A stretch of DNA of 64,000 nt from Stercorarius parasiticus (taxonomy: Eukaryota > Chordata > Aves > Charadriiformes > Stercorariidae). Positions 12,659-25,870 of this stretch are shown here, piece after piece. Each line of letters starts with the position of its first letter. The stretch's first letter is position 1. A model generated the notes under the pieces. It ran no database searches and was not told the DNA's origin. It saw nothing but the letters and a program-made list of their open reading frames with translations. The position numbers were made by a program, and so were the translations under genes. The stretch spans positions 686,869 to 750,868 of the forward strand of contig VWZL01003425.1 in assembly GCA_013396915.1 (NCBI GenBank), in the 5' to 3' direction.

Positions 12659-13987
12659 GCCTCCCATTGCTTGAGAATGCTTAACTTCTTTTCCTCACAG
12701 TAGTTGAAAAAACTAAAGCTTATTTATTGTGTGGATTTATTGTACCTCAGTGTGTCCCGCTCATTGCAGACGAGTCTGATGAAAAACATGCAGTAGTTAC
12801 TCGTTGTGGGGATGTACTAGTTTGGCAGCAACTCAAGCTATTTCACTGTGTATTTTGTTTAGGATATTACTGTTCAAATTGAATGAGATGCTCATGATTG
12901 TTAAATGAAATGCAGCCATCTTAGCTATGGTGAAAGGTCAAAGTTAAGGCTAGGAACATGGTTAATTTTCCAGTATTAGAGCACCCAACACTTTAATCTG
13001 CAACTCTTAAACTATTTCTACATGTTAGCAAACAGAAATTCGGAGTAGTGCTATGACCGTTTCTTTGATGAGTTAAATCAAATGGCATCTTGAAGGTCCC
13101 TGGGGTGAATCAGCGATAATTCTAAAATCCTCACGTCTGGCCGTCTTCTCTCACAACTGCAGGGAGATGGGGTGGTTAAAGTGCACAAGCGTATCTGTGC
13201 AATATGCAGAATGTCCTCCATCAGCAGCTCCCAGTGCAGCAGGACAGACGGTCTGTGAGAGGTCTCCATGTGGCTGGCTGGAGTTTCTGCTTCGTAATGA
13301 GCATTTGTTCATGGGGGTGCAATCTGAAATGTCTGGCTGTTGTGGCTGGAAGCTAATTCTTTATTCATGGAGATCGGTGTTTTAATGCTGTTAATGTTTT
13401 CATTTCATTCACTTGTTAGGGCAATAAAAGAGATTGTATTCTTGGCAGACAGACGTAACCCCTGCCGAATGAGAACCTCTGGCAATTTGAACTTTTGCCA
13501 CTGAACTGCTGAGAGACAGCGGCTACCAGGGCGGGTGTTCTCAGCTGGTACAAGGCGAACCTGCCAAAGCAGTCCCTCTTCAGGGTGCTCTTGCACCACT
13601 GCAGCTGCACTTTGGGGAGGTTGTTCACACCAGTAGCAAACCCTGCGCCTGACTGCCTAGGCGCAATTAGGCTTTGGGCATATGTCTGTGCTACAGTCAG
13701 GAATGGATTACAGCCTGCAAAACATACCTAGTCTACCATTGAATAAATTAGCTCAGATAAGAATCATGCTTGAGACATGACATCGTGGGCTTGTCTTTTG
13801 AGTCCTGGCTGCCAGACTTCTCTGCAGTGGTTGCTCCGGCAAGGTGAGACTGCACTACCTGACTGCACAGTAAAGACAGCTTCAGCTATCGCTGCAGTCT
13901 CTTCAGTCACCTGATTTAAGTCATAATCTTGTTTCACACTCTGTCGAGCTTCCCCTCTGCAACAGTCTCATTGCATGTGAGGTCACA

Positions 13988-14108
13988 GGACCATAGGATA
14001 ATTCAGGTTGAAGGGACCCCAGGATGTCATTTAGCCCAACCTCCTGCTTAAAGCGGGCTCAGCTATAAGGTCAGACCAGGTTACCCAGGGCTTGCCCAGT
14101 GAAACTTT
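13988..14108 (-). mobile_element. CR1 3' fragment, antisense
   Basis: About 120 bp match the 3' tail of CR1 read on the minus strand. The order is 'ccataggataattcaggttgaagggacccc', 'tttagcccaacctcctgcttaaagcgggctcagctataaggtcagaccaggttacccagggc'. It is more diverged than the element at 7.2-9.5 kb and belongs to a different subfamily. It has no coding remnant. Confidence 0.85.
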
Positions 14109-17100
14109 GAGCAACGAGTTGCTAAAGGAATAAAAGCTAATTAAAGCTTTATGAAGCATGTCAAAAGCAGGAAAGCTCATGGAGAGTGGGAAAGGGGAGG
14201 CAAGGGGAAAACTGATGACAGTCCGTATACAAAAGGAGCAGAAAGAAAACACTATGGCAGGAAAACTTTTTTCCTTGCATCAGCAAGCATCTCAAAGGGC
14301 ATCTGGCAGGTAGGTTTTCATCCAAAAGCTATTCATTGCAGGGTTGGCCTGATAAGCTGTTCAGACTGCTGTGACACTGGAAGAGGATTTTTTATTTTTC
14401 TTTTTTAACTGATGACATGGGGTGTAACTAATATTGAGAGTCACTGGTATTCTTCCGGTGTTGTGAATATCAAACTGCTGAAGCCTAATTGCAGCACAGA
14501 TGCAACTGCTCTGTCAAGGTCAACTAAAGGCACTGACTGATGAAAACTGGTGGGATATACCAGGGAAAGGATTACTTTGAGTATACCCTATGCCCTTGCC
14601 TCTTTTTCCTGAGCATTTGCTGAGGGCCTCTGTCAGAGACAAGCTCAGAAAAAGGCATGGGAAATAATAAGTGAAAGTTATCATGATGTTGCCTCGTGGA
14701 ATTGCCATCATACTGCTGTGTTCATCGGGCGCTTGTGCCTGAAGGAAGGCTCCTGCTCTGTTAAAGGCTTACTGGCTTTACAGATCATGTGCTTTTGTCT
14801 CTGTAATTTGAATATGCCATTATCTTAAAATACAATCTTCAAAATCTGTAGCAGGAACAGTTGTGTTTGTATAATGCCTAAACAGTGGCTCAAACTTTGA
14901 ATTGAGATTTTATGGGCAAATGATAGAACACCAATAGCTCATGCTGTCTTTTATAGCAAAGGCAAAGAGGAGCAGGAGGGGTAATATATGGAGAGTAGGA
15001 TTGATTATATTGAAGGGAAGAAAGAAGAATTTGCATAGTTTCTGTTTTGGGACTTAATATCCACGTATATCTTCAAATAAGCACAGTGTAAATGCTCTCC
15101 AGGGCATTTTTTTATGCAAGACACTATTAACCTTAAAGTTAAAGGTATGGAAGGACCCTTTCATATTAAAACTTCCTGTTCTTTTGATTTACCAAAAGTT
15201 AAGTAAGATTAAAGAGGAAGGAAAGTCTAAATAGATTACTGTTTCTGGAAACAGAGACTACAAAACAGCTTTTCATACATGGCATGAATTATGCTTACAA
15301 AGCAGCAGCACAGTCTTTACAAGCGTTCTGTCTCAGAGCTGCTAGGGAAGAATTTCACATGTAGAGATTTAGCCATATTTGAAGTCTCAGTTTCTAATAG
15401 GAAAAAAAACCCCACTGGTTCCTGAATACAAATTACTTTTTAAAAGAAAAAAAAAAGGCAACCAAAAACCAACCAACAACAAAACAACAAAAACCATAAT
15501 ACTAAACTGTTGACAAGTTTTGAACATAGTATTTTCTTTTATAGTTAATGCATTTAGCTGTTAATAGATATTGTAGTAATTAATATTAATGTTTATAGCC
15601 TATAACTGTTATATCTGCAGAGAAAATAATAGGATTCGTGTGCACTTCCTGCACCGAGATACTCTTAAATCTGACAAATTTGTGTGAATGATACTAATCA
15701 CAGAACAAGGGAGAAATGCCTTCCCTCACTTAAATCAAAAACTGGTATTGAAGAATGCTGAGATACTAATCAAAGTGAAGGAAGAAACTATGACAGTAGA
15801 ACTTTGAAGTTGACTGTGGTGAATCATTCATATATTACCAAATTTTGGAAATTAATTTTTTCCTTATTTCTGTTTTCTATTTCCTTATGCAAAGTTACTT
15901 AGTTTCTATGAGATAAAGTTATTTATTCAAGAGATGCATCCCAGTTTTGCATGCTACTTGCATAGTTTGCCTAGGACTGAAGATAGCAGCCAGCACTGTA
16001 GTACATCTGGAAACTGCACTGCTGTTGTCTTCATTTCCAGGAGTGGGTTTGGGTAGAGTTGACTGGTGAAGTAGTAAATCCCTGAATAGCACAGGGATGA
16101 CTACATCCCTTTGTGACACGTCAGCTATAGATTAGTTCAGTATGTGGGGAAGCAGGTGGGATTTGTCACAGGTAGGATGAAAAAAGGCTAGAGTTTGACT
16201 TAGCCCACTTTTGAAAGTTTACTTAAAAGTTTAATGTGGTTGTTTAACTGTCTTGCTTCTATGTAGAAAATAGAGGTTGTATGGATTTCTCAAGCACAAA
16301 CCAGTGCCATTCAGTTTCTATCCTCACATAATTCCATTTTCAACACATACATAAGATCACTTAATATTAAGCAATTGGATCTACTCTTTGTATGAAAAAG
16401 GTGAAAAAATATTGCTTGAAGATTAAAGACCAATGCTCCAATATCACTAACAATAACTTGCAAGTTTTTAAGAAATTGCTGTTCCCTAAGCGTTAAACTG
16501 TGTTCATTAAAACACGCTTTTTCATTATCAATACGATCCTAGATGGGCTATTGACAAATCAGCCTACTTGCTTATTTTAGGTTACCTGAAACAAATACAT
16601 CCTCAAGTTGAAATAGGATTAGTGATGTATGAAAGTAGTAGCTTTCTGCTGAGATTGGATGGGTAATGTTATCCAATTTGAAACAACTACTCTTATCCAA
16701 AGATATTGTTGACACAATTAAAATTTGCATAGGACTTTTTGTTCGTGTTCTCCTTTTCCACTCCTGTTGAGCAGAACGGATTTCATCTAAGAAAACCTGG
16801 GGTAACTTTATTCTGTTTTAATAAACTGTGTTGAAACAGGGATTGAAATTACAAGGATGGTACTGTAAAGATACAGCAGCAATAGCATATAACACCTGCT
16901 GTGAAAGGTGAGGATGAGGGGGAGGTGCTCCCCAGAAAATTTTAGTCCAGGAAAAAAACATTTGCAGATTGTGAAGCTGAAAATGTGGTTACACGTGGTG
17001 TTTGGGAAGCCTACCAGTGAAGATGCATCATCTTTTTGGGCAGATGGTCTTGGCAGAAGTAGCATGGGCTTGGGCAGTGGTTCTTAGGTCTCCAAGAGAA

Positions 17101-18030
17101 GCTAACATCAAGGAAACTGAAAGGCATAAATTGGTGAGGAACAGAGCTTGTCTTGCCTGTGGAGGCAGATGCTCAGCTGAGTTGAAGGAAGAAATGAACA
17201 GGTGGTTTAAATGAGGTGAAGCCCTGCCTTAGTACTAATTTTCAGTTAGCTGATAGAGCTGGCCGGCAGTTCAGAAGGTTGTGGATGTGCAGGGGTAGTG
17301 GTGTGTAGGACTGTGCAGTATGGAAGGCTGTGCAGTTCAAGCATTGTAGTCTGTGAAGCCATGTGAGACTACAAAGAGGTTTGGAAATACAGCTGTGCAG
17401 TTAATTGCCTGTGGAGTTGAAGGAAAGCTGGCTAGAGGGTGCAACATGGTGGTGTTAAAGATAGGGGGTAGGATTAATCTCTGGCATGTGAGTTGAGTTC
17501 CTTTTCTCCAAATTCTGTTCTTGATTCTCCTGGTTTTTTTTTTTACAAGTGCAGGTTACCCTATGTTTAAAGTTATGGTATGTTTGTGTTTTGCTATGGT
17601 GTTCTTGAGTATATTTGCAGGCTGAAAACTGTTCATCTCACAAGTGCGTATAGATTTGTTTGTGAAGCTGTGCTTTTTGAGCAGATTAGAGTCTGAAGTG
17701 TGAAAAATTGTTCCTTGCTTCTTCCTTTTTTTTTTCCCCTGCAAGTTGAAGCAATTGTTCTCCATCTGTTCTTCTGTACTTTACTTCCACAGCAGCTGCT
17801 TTGTGAATCTTCTAGCCTATGTAGTCTTTTGGGTTTTTTGTAGAGTAGGGACCTTTTTTAGTAAAAAAAGAGAAGAAGAGAGCACAGGGCTCTGATGTTA
17901 AAATGAACCTTTAAACACCAGATATCCTGAAAGAAATACAATGCATAGGAGCAAATTAAAATTAATGAATTTGGGAATGTGTGACAATGACAGGAAACAT
18001 CTTCTTATGTGTTTCTTGTATTTGTCTTAG

Positions 18031-18467
18031 GTTTGTCCAAATGAAGAGAAGAACCATTCCACAGAAGAACTTAGCAAGTCTGAAATCCAGGATGAGCTGA
18101 AAAAGGCTAACAGCCTTCCCAGTTTGACTCCTGGAATCAAAACAGCAGATAAAGACAAGCAACCCCGAGAAGGTTTTTTTCATTTTCTTGGAAGCTTATT
18201 TAATATTGCAACAAAATCTTCTTTGGTAGAATCTAAACCCTCCACCTTCCAAGATGAACCCAACGGATGTGAAAAGGATTTACAGAACACAAATACCCTT
18301 CCAGAGGCCATGCAGCCAAAGCGTCCGAGAATTGAAGAGCCTATCTGTTCTACAGCTAGAATAAAAGAGGATTCTGTAAATAAAGATGATGCCGTCTTAA
18401 ATAATACTGGGAAAGATATCTCACAGGATCTGCAAGGAGGCTGGAAACGATTTGCAGATGCACAAAA
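18031..18467 (+). CDS. CRYBG3: CRYBG3 coding exon, N-terminal region (145 codons)
   Basis: This is a 437-nt exon between acceptor TTGTCTTAG and a perfect GTAAGT donor. The frame is open throughout and runs in phase from the exon at 3491. It ends with two bases (AA) that join the first G of the large exon to make Lys. The protein is charged and probably disordered except for a hydrophobic patch, GFFHFLGSLFNIATKSSL (residues about 49-66 of the exon). That patch could be an amphipathic or membrane-proximal helix, or a binding motif. Downstream are a basic PKRPRIEEP segment and a closing WKRFADAQ. The basic segment resembles a short nuclear-localisation-type motif, but that is inference. CR1 copies in opposite orientations lie in the two flanking introns. 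Confidence 0.88.
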
Positions 18468-21400
18468 GTAAGTTTTATAATTTAGTATTAAATATCTTCA
18501 TGTTTGTGCGTGTGTGTGTGCACAGAACTATTTTGAAAAAGTTCTGCTGACAAATGACTGTCATTTCTAAGGATGATTGGAGTGTCCCTGACTCAACTTT
18601 GTGCAAAACTGTAGTAGCCACTACCTTAAATAAGAAGTCAGCTGCAACAAACTACAACTTTAAAGAAGGTTTTCCAGAAGTCTCCTGACTATGGATAGAT
18701 CCAGTGTAGATCAGTCTAAATGTTAAGAGAGATTAAGGATGTGGCATTTAGACATACAATTAGTATTGTAGATATGCTTTTTAAAAAAAAAAAGTGTAAA
18801 GAGCTTATTTCCATGCATATTGTGGGCTAAATAAAGGTTTGAATGTTTGTCCTTTTTATATCTCACTAATTCAGTGGTTTTACTTCTGCAAGTAAGGTTT
18901 CCTCATTTTTAAATTATCTTTTCCTGGTTTATTTGACTTGGTGATTTTTGCTTATGTGTTTTTTTTCCCCTTGTTCTTTGGGGTTTTCCTGTAACGTAAA
19001 GAAAGTTATATAAAATACTCAATTAGCCTGAATACGGAACATCCTTAACAGTCCTGTAATGTTTCCAAAAAAGATTTCCAAGAAAATGGTGCCAAGGGCA
19101 CCAATGTGTGTTTGAGAGTAGAAAAGCGAAAACATTGGCTGTGGTCCACACCATATATTACAAACTCTTTCTCACCATGGCATAAACATAAATAATAGTA
19201 TTCCAAAAACATTTGTAGCTGTTATGTTGAATAGTTGCCTATGTATGGGCCGGTACAGCATAGGTTTGGAGTTAGGTGTGGATGTATGAGTGTGGTACCT
19301 GTCCAGTTTTTGATAGGTGTGTAGAATATGGACTTGTCCACAGGCAATGAATCTGTATGTAATGTTTACTCAGACTCTCAATACTGACCAGGATATTTAT
19401 TTCAAATTTAAGCTGAAAGTAATTATTTGGAGTAACCAGTAATTATATCGCAGTGCTCCTGCTTGTGTGCAGAATGGGGCAATGTACTGAGAAGAAACAC
19501 CTTTTTTTATTTTTTTTCTTGTAAGTTTTAAAACTAATTTGAGTTATGCTCAGTATATAAATCTGTGGTATGTGAAGTAATTCACCTCCATATAGGAGGT
19601 CAGAGATTCCCAAAGTAGCCACTTAATTAATTACACTTCCATATTGGGGATGTCTCCAGCACTCTGTCCTTATTTATTATTCAGTAGACTAATGATTTGC
19701 GGTGTCTGTCATTCAGCTTTATATTATAAATGTGGTGGCTGATCAGGATATGAATAGGTGATAGGATACTATTCGGGTGAACTTAAGACTGTATTTCCAC
19801 CACCAAAATACAGTACTGTTTGTAGTTAATAATGGTTGTGTTCTTGTGAGTACTCTGGTTTGGTGTGTGACATGGTCAACTGGTTTTTATTACAGATTCT
19901 TATCACGGTAGCACACATCTGACTGACCTTTTTCCAAACTGTATGTTGCAGCCCAGCACCACCACTTCATTCACCACAATATAGAAGAAAATTTCTCATC
20001 CCCTTAGTTGTTGTTATCTGGAGAGGCCTAGGAGCATTATGTTAGTCTAGTTCCTGAACAAACTGTATTTCTTAAAACCTGTTGAACAGGCTGGCTTGCT
20101 GCATCAGTCTCTTGCTGCAATTTGCTGTTTCTGTAGTATACTCTGCAAACCGGCAGATAAGTCGCCTGCCATTGTGCCAGGGGCTATGCAGAGATAAAAG
20201 AAAAGTCACTCCTTGCCTCAAAGAGAGCTTAGTAAAAAAAGACATTAATAGATCTTTTTCACTTTTTGCTTCATTACATGTAGTTTCTTCTGTATTGTTT
20301 CTCAGCATACTTTCTGCTGTACTTTTTTTCAATGTTTGCTCTTTTTCTCGTTCTCTCCACCCACAGCTACTGATTGTATTATTCAGTTTGCAGTGGTAGT
20401 TTGTCATCTATGCAGGTTTTTTTTCTTACTCTCTTCCCCAACAAAGTCAGTCCTCTTATATGCTGTGCTCCTCTAACCTACCTTGAGTCTCTCCTGTCTG
20501 TTCAGAAGAATATGAATCTTGGTGACTCAACTGAAGCCCCAGTATGTGGTGAACTAAACATGGCAATCAGACCCTGCAATAAGTGGATGAGGGGCAGCCA
20601 TGGTCAGCCCTTACAAAGTCAGTCTCCCCCCCACCCCCCACCACCACCATTTGCCTGGCTGATGCAATAAGGAGCTGGTGCACATCTTTCCTTCCAGTTA
20701 GAAACCTCTGACTGCTGCTGGCTTTTCAAAGTGTACGCATGAACTTTGTTTGACTTCACCACTTCATTGATACCTACAGGCCTGTGAGTAGGAGCAGTGG
20801 AAGTGACAGAATGTCTTGGCGGGTTTTTTTGCTGCTCTGCTCATATTATACTGCTGCAATTGAGTAGATCTTGAGCAGTGAACTGATAAGGTGTGGGCAG
20901 TCTGTATGCACAGTTTAGAGGGTCAGATAGTCTCAGTCTTCATTTGCTTCTTGCATTGATTTTTAGTAAGGCATTAGTAAAAGCTTACAGAGTTCGGAAT
21001 GTGTGGGTATTAACTCACTGAAGTGACCTCCTTGCTCTGTGCAAATATTTTTAGGTTGTTTTGGTTTTCTTGAAATCAAAGTTGCAGTTGGCATTTTCAA
21101 TTGACAATATTTTGACATTGTTCTATAGTGTTAGATAACCTATGCAAATCGGTGTAGATACTTCTCATGGTCAGGCAAGCATATAAAAATGTGTGTTGCT
21201 AGTTTGGAGGTAGGGGTATGTTTGTCTATGTACAGAATAAGTTTTTCCACGGAAAACGACTTTTTTAAATGGAAGAAAATTAGTGGGTTTTTTGTTGTAG
21301 CTGCTGTAAAATCAGGCAAACATTAAACCAGTCGTTTTCCTTTTAAACTCATGCTCAAAAGTACAGTGTACATTCTGCCCTTTTTGGCTCGGGATACAAT

Positions 21401-21838
21401 CAAGTTAGTCTCTGTAACTTTTGTGTATATTTTTCTATGCCTGACTACCCAATGTGAACTGTGTTTCTGAAGCAATTAGTAAAGAGAAATTGAAATAACA
21501 GTGTGGAAGCAGAGTTTTTGCACTGTTTACCTTTTTAATAGTTTGGATCAAGGATGCCTCTTTTTGCTCTTATGGAAGTGATTATGCCAGGTTTATTCTC
21601 TTCTGGTTTATAAAAGTTTAAAGGATATAGAGCAGTTTTTTTTTCTCTTCAGTATTAGCTAGCTTCTTTACTAAATAGATTAACAGTTATTCATTTAGCA
21701 TAGTTAAATTGTAAAAGTGCTCGATTGCTGAGGATTGGCTAGATAGGTTTCTAGAAAGTACTAAGAAGTAGTTGGAAGTGGGTGGTAAAAGCACATGAAT
21801 AATAATGGGGGGATGGTGAAGATGTAGCACAAAGGGGG

Positions 21839-21850
21839 NNNNNNNNNNNN
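21839..21850. other. Assembly gap (12 N) inside a G-rich tract
   Basis: Twelve unknown bases are flanked by AAAGGGGG on the left and GGGTGGGGGG on the right. The gap sits inside a G-run, so the true sequence is probably a longer G-rich tract that failed in sequencing or assembly. The stated gap length may be arbitrary. Confidence 0.97.
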
Positions 21851-24800
21851 GGGTGGGGGGTGTGTGACGGTTCATGGATACCGTGAAGGATGGTGTGAAT
21901 GTGGTCTTCTGCTAATCTCTTGAAGACTGGGTCCCAAAAGACAGATGAGACATGCTAGTCATCCATATAAATTCAAAGGTACTATCGATTCCATTGATTG
22001 TTATGTTAAACTGCAATTTTGAGCATTTAATGTAGAGGCAAATTGAAGCTGAGGTCTTTACAAATCCTTGAGACTACACTGTTTCCTTTGTCATGAGGAA
22101 CATTTAAATGAATTTGTTAATTCTAAACTACTGTTAAATATTAAATTAGACTTTATCTATGATTAGGGAGGAGGTTGCAATGATAAGTGAAAGAGGGACN
22201 TCCAAACTCAAATACCTACCAAATGGTCTCAGGTGCCTCTACCCAGACAACTGCATTAACCTCATATCCTTAAAGCAATGTTTTGCAAAATACAAGGAAA
22301 TCGGACTGCTCTGACCTGTAGACTGAGGTTAATTTTGCCCTCAGTGGGAGGCCTGGCACTTGGGAAAGACTCAAGTTTCCAGGCCTTGAGCCAAGGAAAG
22401 TGGAATTCATGAGCTCAGTCTGTGGAGTTTGTGAGGGACAAAACGTGTTGGTCACATTATTCCTCCATCATGCTGGCTGGTTAGTGCAGAGGCAATTGTA
22501 CCCTAAGGACTTCTGCTCCGTTAATCCAGACAGTGGCAAGTGGTAAAGGAGGAGCACAGAGGACAAAACCGTGATAAATTTGGCAAAGTCTCTAGACAAC
22601 AATTACTGTGGACAGTAACATAAAAATTGCGGCATTGAAGATGGGTGAGGAGAGTTGTGTTGACTAAGTCTCCAGTTACTGCATCCCTTTATCTTCTGTT
22701 TGTCTCTGGGATGGTTGACGATTTCCTTTGCATTGAGAAGTGAAGCAAGCAATCGGGCTTGCAGTGTTCTATAAAAGGTTAATGATAAAGGGGTGAGGTC
22801 AGTAAAATGTAAAATACATTTTTAAAGTAATGCTTATTCATCTATAAGTTGAAAAGAAAAATGCAAAGTAAGGTATTTGCTACTAAGGAAAAAAATAATA
22901 ATTGAGTAGTGACCCAGATCTGTTCTGTTGACTGCTTGCCATTTGCCTATCTTCTAGTAGATTTTTTTTATTTTTGTAACATCCAGTAACAATAAATGGA
23001 TGTTGGGTATAGTGATGTGCGAAACAATAGTACTTGTGAGACTGCATGGCTTGTTCTGGAGATCAGCAAGATGCCTTATTGCATTGCTGAACACGGTTGA
23101 TGAGATGAAAATCAAAGTTGCACCCACTCTAAATGTTTTGATTATAAAATCCTAACCACATTCTAATACCCCAGTTCGACAAAATATTTAAGATCCTGGC
23201 TTGTCCCTACTGTTATGAACTTTGTGGACTTGGAAGTGAGAAAGAGCTCCCAACACCACAACTGCAAGGATTTTCTAATTGTAGGTAGAAGAGGAGAGGA
23301 GGTGATTTCAAAAGCAAATACTCGAAACAGTATGCTTTTACACTTTTCACCCTGCCAGGAGCCAAGTCCTCATAATAGTTTAGCAAGAGCGTTGCAAGCT
23401 ATTTCATTCAGAAAGGGAGGTAGCCTTGAGGAGAGACAAATTTCGGATTGTTTACAGTTCTATGTTATATATTGTTGGGTTTTGTGAGGGTTTGGGTTTT
23501 TTATTTATTTTATTTTAAAGTCTAGTAAACCTGTTGCTATACATCCAATTGCATAGTATTTCCCACCTTAGAACTGTCAAAAATCCTGTCCTTTTATTTT
23601 GCTCTGTTAGAAATACATCTGATAAATTCCTTCAGGCCTGCATAATTCTGGGTAGTGTGTCTGTTTCGGAGCTTGTCATTCACCTTTGTGTTACTGTTCA
23701 GATGCAGGCTTGTGGTGATACAGGAACGTAGCCCTTCATTTGGCTGATGGATTGTATATTGTGGTTTTGATTCAGTCAGTAGCGACAGCATTCATCTTTC
23801 GCTATAGATGCCTTTGGCAGACAGTCGAGACAATGAACGGAAAATAAATCACTTAATGCCAAGCAATGGTCTCGGTAGGTAATTCCTGAGGAATACTATA
23901 AAGATTCCAACTGTACAGACAAATATGTGTAGTTGTATAGTACTATACAGCCTGTCAGAGACAGGAGAGACAGCTGTTTTCCCTTTGTAGTAAGAGGTTG
24001 CCTTGGTGGTGGCTCTGGGGAACACCAGGACAGCTGTGGACCCCGGGTGATCCTGTCAGCATGTGCCTTGCATGCCTGCAAGCACTGCTGTTTCGACCTA
24101 GATCAGTTACTTTTGGTTTTAATCCCCTGATGCACTTTGCTACACAGGCACTTGAAGCAGCACAAGGAGGAGTGAGGGGCAGAGGGTATGCACCTTGGCG
24201 TGGAGAAATGGGGAGGGAGGAGAGGGACGTAGTAATTCATCTTCTGATGGCTTTTTGGCTTCTGCCTTCAGAAACCAACCGTGGAAGTGCAGTGTTGTTC
24301 AGTTGCAGGTGGTCAGATGGACAGGGAGTAATTGCTGAGAGTGACCTGCTATGGCTTGAGAGAGGGGTATAAGCTATGTGGATAGCTGGACCCTTCTAGG
24401 ATAGCCAAATATGTCCCAAAACTGATGTAGAAGGCTGTCCTGGGGAAGGATCGGGATCATCCTGTCCCTAATTCTCTTGATGAACTGTGGACAGAGGCCT
24501 CCAGCAATGATTGCAGGGGTATATCCAATCTCCCATGGAAGGATTTAGTGTTAGCTAAGTTAAGAAAAGGCCTTCATTATTCTTAAATCTTTTCTTCCAG
24601 ACACATCTCTATGCATACCTTAATTTGAACAAGCTACCCTTTAACAGGACTTACAGACTCTCAAATTTTGATGAGAGCCCAAGCCTATGTGGGTCAGCTG
24701 AGACCTTGTCAAGATAGGTGCTGTGCTGAGATAAAGCTACCCATTCCAACAGTGAGGTGGGTGAATTTCAGGGCTCTGCCGTAGGAGACATGCAGGTCCA

Positions 24801-25479
24801 GGCCTGCCAGAGCCAGAGAAGGGTACCTGCCCAGAGCTGGGACATGGGCCAAAGGAAAGGTTCTTGTTGGCACCAATGCAAAGATTTCTGTGTTTCTGAA
24901 GAATGAGAGCTTCGTAGTTCAAGAGTAATTCATAACAGATGCATGAAGCAAAATTGAGTTAAATTAATTAAGCTGAAAACTAATTCACTGGGTTGTTTTT
25001 TCCACTGAACTTTTTTAATAAGGTTTTTCCGCTGTTTTGTTAGAAACAGCATTTTACAGTGTGATTTTGAAGTTAAGGAGCTACCTGCAATGTAATTGTT
25101 CAGGCCTCTTAGGCCTTTACTTGTCAATAAGGGCTTAATACTCACACCTTCATCCTTACTGTTGTTGGGGTGGCAAGTAGCATCAGAGAGAGGGCATCAC
25201 TGGGTTCCTGCTTTAAGTAGGCAGGTGGTCTGCTAGAACACCACGTAGTCACCTTTGGTTGCCTCTTCAGAGCACACGCAGCATCTGTGTAATACTCATA
25301 GGCAGGTCCCAGTCTAATCTCCTGCTGATACATCTGCTCACTCCCCCTGGCATCGGTATATATGAAAGGGAAGAATAATCTCCTTGTTTCTGGCATCCTG
25401 ATGTCATACCCTTTGGTTTCCTTAACGCATCTGAAGCCGTGCTCTTACTTGAGAGCAGAGGAATGTCCTAGCTTTAATT

Positions 25480-25870
25480 CTTCATTACATATGAGGAGGG
25501 GCCAAGAGGAGCAGCTTTCTTCAGCCTTAAGAAGGCTAAGGGGAGACCTTACTGCTTTGCTCAGCTCACTCATGGAGGCCTTAGAGGAGATGGAGGCAGA
25601 CTCCTCTCAGAGACATGCGCTGTTGGGATGAGAGGTACCAGGAACATAGGATATTGGGAAACATGTTTTTCACCATGAGGGTAGTCAGACCCTGCGGCAT
25701 GTGCACAGGGCTCCAGTCCTGAAGGCCCCTCCTCAGAGGTGCTCGGAAGTTGTAGGATGAGGCCCCGAGCATCCTGGTCTTAGTTGGCCCAGCTTGGAGC
25801 AGGAGCTGGAACTGGATGATCTCCCAGGGTCTTTTCCAGCCTGTATTGCAGCTCTGTGCCTGAAGGTGAG
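25480..25870 (+). mobile_element. CR1 3' fragment, sense orientation
   Basis: About 390 bp follow the CR1 tail order on the plus strand. First is 'gaggaggggccaagaggagcagctttcttcagcc', then 'aaggctaaggggagaccttactgc', a middle with 'ggaaacatgtttttcaccatgagggtagtcag', and the closing 'tggaactggatgatctcccagggtcttttccagcctgtatt'. It has no coding remnant. It is moderately diverged, and its orientation is opposite to most of the CR1s upstream of the neighbouring exon. Confidence 0.87.

Larger units (their letters stand above)
3570..18030 (+). other. CRYBG3: CRYBG3 intron, 14.5 kb
   Basis: This is a GT-AG intron, with donor GTATGA and acceptor TTGTCTTAG. It contains four CR1 LINE fragments, three of them packed between 7.2 and 10.4 kb, which are listed separately. 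It also has an A10-G13 tract at 11178-11200, a short GAA/poly-A tract near 4092-4115, and an inverted/direct repeat near 12.6 kb. I see no supported gene on either strand in the rest. Both flanking exons are in phase 0, so no further exon is required inside it. Confidence 0.75.

Noticed and set aside
20072..20407. Open frames of 105-111 codons on both strands over the same bases
   Set aside because: Both are Ser/Leu/Phe- or Lys/Glu-rich with no motif. Overlap on both strands points to chance absence of stops.
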